A DNA stretch of 64,000 nucleotides, from contig JAINUG010000482.1 in assembly GCA_029706075.1 (NCBI GenBank), positions 62,001-126,000 of the forward strand, read 5' to 3'. Each line of letters opens with the position of its first letter. Position 1 is the stretch's first letter. The notes beneath the pieces are model-generated. The model had not been told where the DNA came from and did not search any database. It worked only from the letters and a program-made list of their open reading frames with translations. Origin of the DNA: Aldrovandia affinis (Eukaryota > Chordata > Actinopteri > Notacanthiformes > Halosauridae). A program made the position numbers and the translations under genes. Positions 54,195 through 64,000 of this stretch are shown piece by piece.

Positions 54195-55140
54195 AGAATG
54201 TTACTTCTGCGTCAAGAATGGGTGTATTCATTAACCCGGGGCATGCTGCCACAGACCTAGATGTTTCAGCTACACAATCGTGAGGATCTCCATCCTCAGC
54301 GGTTGGCAGCAAGGTAGCCGGATTAAGTGTGGTGCATCTTACAATTGTTAGATTAGGAGCTGTTAGTAGAGTCACCATACAGCTCAGCTGTCTTGCTGGT
54401 GACAAGAATGTATGTTTTGTTTGCAGTAGTAATACAGAAACTACATGTGGTACCATCAGTGTCAATGGTTGGTATAACACTATGGTTTGTGAGGCTTTTA
54501 CTGCTAATGCTGCTGCTTCTACAGCTTGTAGACAGCATGGCAGTCCTCGTGCTACAGGATCCTGTTTTGTGGAGTAATAAGCAATTGGTCTTTGCTTACC
54601 TCCAAATGTTTGCACTAGGACTGATGACCTGAATCCCCGACGGCTGTCTACCAAATGTATGAAGGGTTTAGCTGGGTCAGGATGTGCCAACACCTGAGAG
54701 CTCACCATGACCTGTTTTACCTGTTCAAAGGCTTCGTTGGCTTCAGGAGTTCATTTGATTGGATCTCGAGCCTCCATTGGTTTGCTGTAAATACAGTTCA
54801 ACAGTGGCTGCGTCAATTGTGCATAATTACATATCCAGGTTCGGCAGAAATGTATCATTCCTAGGAAAAACATCATCTGTTTTTTTGTTTTAGGCTTTGG
54901 GGCCTGCAGTATCGCTGTTTTCCTATCCGGTAACAAGGCTCGGCCTTGAGCTGAGATAGCGTGTCCCAGATATTTTACTTCTGGTAGACACCACTGCAGT
55001 TTCCCCTTGCTTATCTTGTGGCCTTGTGAGGCCAGAAAGGCCAAACATGCCTTTGAGTCTATTTCGCAGCGCTCCCGAGAAGGAGAGCAATTCAATATGT
55101 CGTCTACATACAGGAGGAGTTAAAAAAAAAAATCACAGAT
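54154..55140 (-). pseudogene. ERV-E reverse transcriptase and RNase H start
   Basis: 54751-55095 (-) follows a YVDD box (55099-55110) with SQGHKISKGKLQW and YLGHAISAQGRALLPDRK (palm/thumb), and FLGMIHFCRTWI. 54154-54708 (-) covers the connection domain (RPIAYYSTKQDPVARGLP) and the RNase H start FYVDGSCKK. A frameshift lies near 54730. The RT N-terminus is missing: hAT DNA begins at 55181. This is the best pol copy in the window, still broken. Confidence 0.85.
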
Positions 55141-55180
55141 ACTGCCATCCACATATCCTGCCAGTATAATGTATCTAGAG

Positions 55181-56669
<1,489 letters not shown>

Positions 56670-56759
56670 ATCTAGAGAATAGGAAATGGGATTTTCTCAT
56701 TTAAAAATTTTCTCATACATTTCACCTGGTCCTGGTGCCTCTCGGAAATACATGCTAGC

Positions 56760-56812
56760 TGGCAGTGTAGTGTAATGGTTAGGGAGCTGGGCCTGTAACT
56801 CGAAGGTTGCTA
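56760..56812 (+). mobile_element. tRNA-headed SINE, 5' fragment
   Basis: GGCAGTGTAGTGTAATGGTTAG...GAAGGTTGC is the A-box half of a common fish SINE, here about 53 bp. It is placed between the hAT and ERV-E gag. Confidence 0.6.
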
Positions 56813-57420
56813 ACTTTTAATTTTAAAAACAGATTTTGTATTCCATGTATGGGGTGCGTGTTTTCCTGTCTTTCCCCCCTCTCATCTTCCCTAGCCGTTC
56901 GTTCGAAGTGAATAGCATGTTTTATTATCACTTGCAATCGGCACGTTGCCCATGTAATTACATGTCTTTTAATTAACATTGTTAATGCAGGAGTGAGGCC
57001 GTTCAGGAACACATTTTTCAGCTGTTGTTCATAAACCCCATCATTATTATTTGCAGGTGGTTCAAGACCACTTGTTAGCATTAAACACTTTTTTAAGACG
57101 GGTTAGGTACGCCATTACCGTTTTGTTTTTATTTTGCACACAGTCCGACATTTTTACGTAATCACAGTGTCCTCGGAAAAGAAGAGTAACAAGGGTTATC
57201 ACCTTTAGCTTTATCTCTAATTGCATTCACAAGCTTGCCACATTGCGGGACCTTCAACTTCCCATCAAACCCAAACTTTTCTTTCCACATGCTCAACCCA
57301 ATCTCCTGCCCCTGTAAACCTTGATTCCATTTCCCTTGAATCCTGAGACAGGTAAACTTCACCATCACTTTCTTTCTTACAACAACAACAACCTTTGCTC
57401 TTACACTTTCCATGGTCACA
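56813..57420 (-). pseudogene. ERV-E gag, matrix and capsid pieces
   Basis: 57162-57419 (-) is matrix (IGLSMWKEKFGFDGKLKVPQ); the ATG-proximal codons are shifted by one base relative to ERV-D, changing its Cys run to a Val run. 56779-57081 (-) is the capsid C-terminal region (FLNGLTPALTMLI, then HFERTAREDERGERQE). Gag builds the virion core. Truncated before the nucleocapsid. Confidence 0.75.
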
Positions 57421-57670
57421 CCTATGTTCTGTCACTCACTTTTATGACAAGGCTCTAGGTTCAATATCACACTTTTATCTTTAAATAGAACTCGGAAAAA
57501 TCCCGTCACTCACTGCGCTTCCAGAGGAACGTTGGTCTATCTGGCCTCGCTACTTATCCAAAGATCCTGCGCGATCCAGACCGAGGACTTTCAAAACTTG
57601 TCCCAGACAAGCCCCGTGCACGGTTTCAGATGTCACGCAATTCCTCTGTGCCATTGCAGTGAGATATTGG

Positions 57671-57690
57671 GATCCCGGTACGAGCCCCCA
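57671..57690 (-). promoter_or_regulatory. ERV-E primer-binding site, tRNA-Pro type
   Basis: On the minus strand TGGGGGCTCGTACCGGGATC, the gammaretroviral tRNA-Pro site with one extra A. It is directly next to the LTR. Confidence 0.8.
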
Positions 57691-58016
57691 ATATTTTAGG
57701 TTCACGAATTCAGAAGACCTTAAAAGAGGATAGAGAATACTTGCACCAAATGAGAAACAGAACAGTCAATCAAAATCAAACAGAGTTTATTTAACCTAAT
57801 GCATTCGGGGTTCAATGCCTCCCTGCCAGACAAAGAAAAACTATTTTCCTGCAGATTGTTCTTCTTATACACAATAGTTACCCTTAGACAGATGCTTTAG
57901 CCTCGCCCGCACACCAGTCACAAGACAGTTATTTTCCCCATCTCTGAGAGAACCTAATCTTTTGGCAGACACTCTCTGACCTTGAGACTGTGGCGGTCAG
58001 CTACCCATGCAAAACA
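57691..58016 (-). repeat. ERV-E 5' LTR
   Basis: On the minus strand starts TGTTTTGCATGGG. Holds TATAAG-type box (57864-57870) and AATAAA (57786-57791) about 75 nt apart, then runs to the primer-binding site. The 3' edge lacks a clear CA. Short (326 bp). Confidence 0.7.
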
Positions 58017-58150
58017 TTTAAAATAATTCGTTTTTGAGGAGGTTAAATATGAATATCATACAATTTTGAGGTGACTTGTATAGCACTGACCATTTCTGTC
58101 CGAAACACTATTTATTGGTTATACATTGAAACATAATACAAGGGTTTTAA
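58017..58150. other. No gene recognised
   Basis: Flank of ERV-E, AT-rich. Confidence 0.5.
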
Positions 58151-58990
58151 GAGGCACTCGAAACACAGCTTAACCAAGTAGCTAAAAGCAATATACATAG
58201 CCACAGCGGGCTAGCTAGCACGTTTAAAAGCTACGATTTTCACCGTGTGTGCTGTTTGAATTTTCACGGCGATCAGATAAACACAAGCGGCGATTTCCGC
58301 ATTCAAAGTGGGGTTGGAATTACCCAAAATATGCACATTGAGCTAGCTAACTGCCTCAACAGACACTGAGGTACCAGCCATTAATATACACTTTGAAGAG
58401 GCACTCAAAACACAGCTTTACCAAGCAGCTAAAAGCACTATACATAGCCAAGGCGGGCTAGCTAGCATGTTCGAGAATGTCTTGTTTTTTCTTTTGAGAG
58501 GCAGTCAAAAAACACAGCTTTACCAACCAGCTAAAAGCAATGTGCATAGCCACGGTGGGATAGCTAGCATGTTCAAGAATGTTCTCGTTTTTTCTTTTGA
58601 GAGGCAGTCAAAAAACACAGCTTTACCAACCAGCTAAAAGCAATGTGCATAGCCACGGCGGGCTAGCTAGCATGTTCGAGAATGTTCTCATTTCTTCTTT
58701 TGTCCTCTCCCGTTTAAGAGACCGATGGGGCTGCCGGCGCCTTGAAAGGCACTCCTCTTATTCAAACGCTTATAAAATAGACAATTTTTAACCTATATTT
58801 AATCCGAAAAATGCGTTTAAAAGCTAAGATTCTCGCCGTGTGTGGTTTTCAAATTTCCACAGCGGATACACACAAGCGGAGATATCCGCATTCAAAGTGG
58901 GGTGGGAATTACCTAAAATATGCCCAGCCGTGGCGGGCTGGCTAGCTAGCTAGCTACGAAGCTCCCCCCTCAACACACACTGAAGTACCA
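58151..58990. repeat. Complex tandem repeat
   Basis: Units of about 103 bp (58390, 58494, 58597) that start GAGGCAGTCAAAAAACACAG and contain GGGCTAGCTAGCATGTTC; a more diverged unit begins at 58154. A second block (58220-58330) recurs at 58810-58920, so this is a higher-order repeat. ORF 58579-58791 arises from it and is not a gene. Confidence 0.8.
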
Positions 58991-59225
58991 TCCTTTAATA
59001 TGCACTGTCCCTATCTCAATTAAACTAATACAAAATAATAATAAACATACCTAGCAGGGTTTCTGTTATCCGGTAATTACCATTTTTTTACCGGGAAAAT
59101 CTGGTGAAGTCCGACATATTTAAATCTCTCTGGTCATAATGTCCGGTGAAAATAATTCCCTCTAAGCACAATTTGAATTGTATTAAAACAGTCTAAAATT
59201 TTATTTCCACATATCCTTCTATTAA

Positions 59226-60766
59226 CCCTCTGAGGTCCGTGCTAAGCTTAGAGGAGGTTTCTGATTTTGGCATGGTCTGATATTTATCTCAATTTCATCA
59301 ACTTAACACACACTTACTCCAAAGTGTTTGATATTTTTATTTGAAGGACAATCACAGCTACATTTATATGCCATCAATAGTTTGGTCAGAATCATATGCA
59401 GCTTGTAAATAGATCTACAAACACACAAGTTATAAAGAGTACATTTTTCTGCCATCACAAAAGTTGTGAAAGCACACACTAAACTATAGTGACGAATTGT
59501 TTTGCCAATATGCGTTTGTTCATCAAGGTCTTGGTTATGAAAGGGTGTGAAAATAGTTTAGCACATCTGAGATCTAAATAGCTAAAAACCTGTTTTTATC
59601 AGAACTGGTCACATTTATTTCAGGCTGTGGGAGGGCTATATGCTAATTTCATGAATATTCATGATCCACACCTGAGGCTTGTCCACACCTGTAAGATCTG
59701 TCAGATGGGCCATCTCTCTCTCAAAGGCCGCCAGAAAAAAGAGAAAAGCCATCAGAGTAAGCAATAGTCAGTGAGCCATGCAGAAAGTTTTTTTTTCATT
59801 TGGGAAGATTCATTGAAAACAAACTATATACAGAAAATTCCAAATAAGAACATGGTGAGACAATCTGTTCTTTCACAGTCTTTGGTGCCACTTCTCAAAA
59901 CAGTTTCTGGTCAACTGTAGACACAAGGGAACGTCACAAACCGCTGTTTCCCCGACATCTTGCAGAGTACGCATTTCTTGCAACCAACAGAAGTCAATTT
60001 GCCAAAATCCAGTCTGTTTGGCAGTGGACACAGGCACATTATCAAAAGTAGCCCGTTTTCTGGGTTTAAGATATTTATCGTTAAACGTCTGTCGGAAAAT
60101 GAAAGCAAAATCCGTGTCTGCGAAGACACGGAAAGACAAACAAAACAAAACCAACGATCAGGAACAAAGCAAAGTAAACAGGTAAATCCACGTTTCCAAA
60201 AACTTGGTATAAACTAAACGCTGGGAATCTAAACAACAACAAGCACACAAACAAACAAGTTCTCGAGAGGCAAGAAACATTAATCACAATAGGTAGTATC
60301 AAGCTAAGCTAGATAATGTCCAAGCGCCGAAACAGAGAATGCCAGCTGGTTAAATATCCTCCTGTTAATTATTCGCAGTAGTTCGCAATGATTCCGTATA
60401 GCGTCACAAGACGCGGAATTCATATATTTGGAAATGAAATAAATATCAGCATACACCGTCTGTTGCTGGCAGATCGCAACCGTAAACACAGACAAGATGC
60501 GATATAATGTCGGGACATTGTTTACACTGCGATTTCACACATGGCCCCACGCCCCTCCCCGAGACTAGCACCTAGTTACCATGTCAATAGAAGGGGGACA
60601 GCACTTCCAGGTAAAAAAGTGAGTATTTGCCAGTGCTCAAGTCACGAGTCTAAGGTTTCTGTCAATGTTTTTGCAGCGTGTGCATGATAAAATCTTGCGA
60701 CGTTAGAAATAGTAATATACTTTTATTGCTGCTGGGAGCGTCGGCGCTTTCGTTGACCTCAGGGGG
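59226..60766 (+). mobile_element. piggyBac-like transposon, copy with transposase remnant
   Basis: TTAA at 59222-59225 and 60767-60770; ends CCCTCTGAGGTC and GACCTCAGGGGG. The first about 480 bp are nearly identical to 50998-51480. It is inserted in the hAT element. Confidence 0.9.
59873..60154 (-). pseudogene. piggyBac transposase C-terminal Cys-rich domain
   Basis: Two frames together show GCKKCVLCKMSGKQR (59911-60129, -) and NCFEKWHQRL (59873 side, -): the C-x2-C ... CF-x-x-[WY]H pattern of the piggyBac C-terminal zinc-binding domain. The catalytic core is deleted. A frameshift lies between the two halves. Confidence 0.65.
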
Positions 60767-60889
60767 TTAAAAAATGAATCTTCATTTTTTTTAATGAATG
60801 TGTAGGCTATAGGCTAGCCCCTGCGATGAACAAAATAATCGTTACATTTAGTTCATTGTTGCTTCACTCTGATAAAGCGCGCGCTTGGA

Positions 60890-61380
60890 TTGAATGCCGT
60901 AGCCTGCCTAACCACCATAACGGCAAAGAGCGACGAGCGAGAGAGATCAGACATGGCCAAACAAGCAACCCTTAACAAGTACTTTCTGAAACCAACTAAT
61001 GACAATGATGACGATGAGTCTGAGATACAGTCTGAAGTCATGGAGACCGCTGATGCCGTGGCTCCAGCCGAAAAGAAACAAAAATTTCGTTCTCCGCGGC
61101 TAGGGAGGCTTACATTTCTCAACGGCCTGCAAAGTCCTCATCAGGGATTTCAGCTAAATCTATCCCGAGTGGGCCAAACTGGCCAAGGTAGCCTGCTTGA
61201 TCCCCGTCTCCAGAGAGAGGGTTCTCTCTGCAGAACCGAATCAAAACAGCGCAGCGAAGTCACCTTGGGGAAGACAAGGTCACAAGGCTTATGCGCATTG
61301 CAAGTTGTGGAGAGATACTTGGCACCTTTGATTTTAAGTGGGCAGCTGCACGCTTCACTGCTGTGAAAAAGCATAAGAAG
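60890..61380 (+). pseudogene. hAT transposase, ends only
   Basis: From the ATG at 60953, MAKQATLNKYFLKP with an acidic stretch is an N-terminus of ZNF862/KIAA1586-like hAT proteins. From about 61170, in a frame with small breaks, comes the C-terminal dimerisation block (ERVFSAQNRIKTAQRS, then RLMRIASCGE). The whole middle, including the catalytic residues, is gone, so this is an internally deleted non-autonomous copy. Confidence 0.7.
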
Positions 61381-61813
61381 TAAAATGATATGAGCCAGTA
61401 ATAGGTTTATTTATTTTTTCAAAGAGTTTTTATTGTATTTTATTTTATCTGAGAAAAGGTCTGTAGTGAACGTAAATTATTTGATTTCAAGTCGGCAGCA
61501 GCACGCCATAATTAAAATGTTATGAGCCAGATGTTTGCAAATAGTTTTTATTCTGTTTTATTTTATCTGAGAATATGTAGGCCTAAAGCTGAAGGAAATT
61601 GTGGGGTGTTGCCCCAAGGAATGTAGGCTAGCGTAATATTTATTTATTTATTTTTAAAATAGCATTATGCACGTGAGTCTATTGACGGGACTTATTTAAT
61701 TTGGAATATACTGTATAAGAAAAAGTAGCCTACTTTTCAATAAAAAATATTATAAATCTACATGCCTTGATGATGTCATTATTTATATAGCCTGCCTATC
61801 AATTGTTTTTAAG

Positions 61814-63033
61814 CTAAATAAACACAGATAATATTTGACCGGAATTTCTCCCATTTGTCCGGGACATTGAAATCTTCCAGGACACGTGGAACCGAGTAAA
61901 TCGGATGATGGCAGATTTTCCCTTGGTTCTTCTCTGAATAAATCCTTTGTCGTTCTGGAGGGGAATGGCATTCGCTCCTTCAGTTTGCCAGCCGTAGAGA
62001 ACCCTGCAGCCCGATGCAAAATCGACCAGACACATGTCATTATAGTCACCTGTCGCAGGTCTGTTTTTGTACTTCTCGGGCAATCCTGACATCCACACAT
62101 CCTCTTCATCTGGGGCCATGTCCTTCAGTCTGCTCAAGGCGAGACTCATTTTCAGACCATCCTCATCAGTCTGTATGAAAATGACCGTACCCGTGCACTT
62201 TTTAAGCCGTAGGCTGCATACCCGTGCCACAGACTCGTATAAACTGGATGTTGGTGTTCCACGCTTGCAGCAGATCAGGGTTGTATCCGTTTACCCAGCA
62301 GTCCTTGGGCTCACACTTCATCATGACGACCATTCCACAGGTGAGGGCCTTGACATATTCCTGGTATTCTTCATGGGTCATCTTACATTTCTCTAGCAAG
62401 TCCGACAAATCCTTGAATGAGGCATTTGCATCCATGAGAAAGTCTCTCACCGGTTTCAGCTTTTCCTTAGCCTCCCTTTCTTTCTTTCCAATGAATTTCT
62501 TGGACGTTTTACTCTTTTTTGAATGTTTTTTTCCACACTCTTTTTCCTGGACATCATCATCCACAGTTCTTGTTCTGCCCATCATCTTTTTCTTCATCAT
62601 CTTCATCGTCGTTCCAGGGTGCAGAGGCAATGATTGTTTTCTCCATGGGTAGCCTCGGGAACCCAAATCGGCACGATGCATTTCCTTTCCTGCACATTTT
62701 GGAGTGATTTTGGCTGTGAACTTGAACCTCTGACACAATTTTGTGGAGCTCGGGGTCTGTTTTCTCGTCAGGCATCTGGCAGGTTATGTAGCGGTCGATG
62801 AACTCGATGACATCTGGACAGTCCTCGGGATCCTGAACCCCTGGTGCATCTTCAATCCAAACCACCATATGAATATGAGGACTTCCTCTGGCTTGAAACT
62901 CCACCCAAAATAGGTAATCTTCCACTGGACCGATGGGCTGTGCAGGTGACAGGATCATATCTGTCATGAGCGCATCCACCCTCTTCTCAAACATGCGCAT
63001 GACACAGGGCTCCAGACTAACTTTTTTCACCAC
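61814..63033 (-). pseudogene. Helitron Rep (HUH endonuclease) N-terminal region
   Basis: 62557-63033 (-): MRMFEKRVDALMTDMIL, then FQARGSPHIHMVVW with the HUH metal-binding motif (HIH). 62202-62738 (-), after a frameshift: the Tyr motif EEYQEYVKAL with two tyrosines three residues apart, then CWVNGYNPDLLQAWN. 61814-62230 (-): MCLVDFASGCRVLYG. This is the Rep domain for rolling-circle transposition; the helicase domain is missing beyond 61880. Usual Helitron proteins are much longer (1,400 aa or more). Confidence 0.85.
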
Positions 63034-63850
63034 CGTCCCGGAACCGTCCCGGAACCGTCCCGAAATACAATTGTAACCGTCCCAAAGTGAATGTAAACTG
63101 TCCCAAAAATCGAGAAAGTTGTTTCTTTATTTTGGTTTTGTCATCTATAGTTGTTATTGCCATAAAAAACACCATTCAAATGATTAGGAAATAAATAATT
63201 GTATTTTTATTTGAAATAATTACTTATTTTAACAATAGGCACATTAGATCAACAGGTAACAACATTCCATTCTAGAAGAAATTTTATTTTCCTTTTGGCC
63301 AGAGCTTTGTTTCTGTAGAGAAAGAGAAAATAAATAGGTTTAGTCAAAAGGCTCCCAGGTGGAAAAATTTCACAAGAATCATTATAATTATTTATATACG
63401 GATTTCTCCGCTTTTGTTTCGATAAATGTAACGTTAGGCCAATCAACTCATCCTGCAATGGTAGTAGCTACTTTGTTGCAAAATGGTATACACAATGTAT
63501 CTGTCTTGTGCTTGAATTGAGACAACTGGCGAACTGATGCAGTGCATGCTGTTTTGAATGCTCTGGTGACTGCCGTGCAGCCTACAGCAGTGGTGAAGCA
63601 TTTCCCGGCCATGGCGTGAATCTAAAATTTAACTAATATGAACCAAAACATCACGGAATCAACCAATTAGTGTAATTAACAAAAATAGTATACTGAAATA
63701 GCCTAAATGTAGCTTACACTTCGCTGGTTGCCTTGCTAATTATTGTGGGTGCTCGCACTCAGCACGGAGTTAGCGCTAACACCGTTTTTTCACACACGCC
63801 ACACACACACAGGGCTAACGTTAGCTAGCAAGCAGTCCGCTATCTAGCTA
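63034..63850 (-). mobile_element. Helitron 5' region, right copy
   Basis: Upstream of Rep on the minus strand, matching 6311-7635 (+). The MAGKCFTTAV frame starts at about 63612 (-) and hits a TGA after about 49 codons. About 490 bp present in the left copy are missing at 63400 (junction at the sequence GAAATCCG). Similarity ends at about 63845; 63850-64000 shows no feature. Confidence 0.75.
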
Positions 63851-64000
63851 GCAGCTGACTACTGTATACAGTTCCAATAGACTAACATTACACCTCTGTG
63901 ATTTAAATGTGTCCTTACCTTAGACTCAGGGGTTGTACTTGGGTTGGATGCAGTTCCCTGTGGTCAGTCTGTGTCTGTTCTCCATCTTCTTCTGCTGTGT

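Larger units (their letters stand above)
59057..61880 (+). mobile_element. hAT transposon with internal deletion
   Basis: Left end CAGGGTTTCTGTTATCCGG is hAT-like. Inside are a piggyBac (59226-60766) and a short coding remnant (60890-61380). The right end is judged to lie at about 61880, where Helitron coding begins; a clean inverted end and target duplication were not found. Confidence 0.6.

Noticed and set aside
58579..58791. 70-codon ORF
   Set aside because: Falls within the 103-bp tandem repeat and has no domain.

Overview
The window looks like teleost fish nuclear DNA in a heterochromatin-like, transposon-dense stretch. I see no intact host gene, rRNA, functional tRNA or CRISPR. Signs of a teleost are L2-clade LINEs with the 3' tail that reads 'tctgctaaatg', tRNA-headed SINEs sharing that tail, gamma/epsilon-like fish endogenous retroviruses (ERVs), hAT and piggyBac DNA transposons, and a Helitron. 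The species cannot be fixed from this sequence.

Layout. 1-6.3 kb: decayed provirus ERV-A (+): gag scraps, a protease-tail/2H-like domain, RT-RNase H-integrase, env, polypurine tract and 3' LTR. 6.3-7.6 kb: 5' part of a Helitron (+). 7.8-16.3 kb: ERV-B (+), gag-protease-2H-like domain with its 3' end and LTR, broken by two L2 LINEs and a SINE and lacking RT, RNase H and integrase. 16.3-18.6 kb: L2/Rex-like LINE containing a SINE and another L2. 19.2-21.4 kb: GTF2IRD2-like hAT split by a 1.24-kb insertion. 22-28 kb: a solo LTR, a piggyBac fragment, two 1-kb LTRs facing each other, an L1 end and a minisatellite. 28-41 kb: fewer mobile elements; LINE fragments, LTRs and a MITE in otherwise featureless DNA. 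41.3-44 kb: a LINE with a restriction-like endonuclease, split by a solo LTR. 44.4-47.4 kb: the longest L2 LINE. 47.4-49.7 kb: ERV-C pol (-). 49.7-53.1 kb: ERV-D (+), split by a piggyBac. 53.1-58.0 kb: ERV-E (-), split by a hAT. 58.2-59 kb: tandem repeat. 59.1-61.9 kb: hAT with a piggyBac inside. 61.8-63.85 kb: Helitron Rep gene and 5' region (-), inverted relative to the copy at 6.3 kb.

How the parts relate. The genes are genome parasites, nearly all dead through frameshifts, stops and nested insertions. Target-site duplications or rejoined reading frames give the order of several insertions. The most unusual point is a domain with two histidine motifs between protease and RT, seen in four ERV copies, which resembles 2H phosphoesterases. 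Other notable points are the inverted Helitron pair with a conserved small 5' exon, the R2/R4-type retrotransposon with a YMDD catalytic box, duplicated enhancer-like blocks in two LTRs, and two proviruses that converge tail-to-tail at about 53.1 kb.
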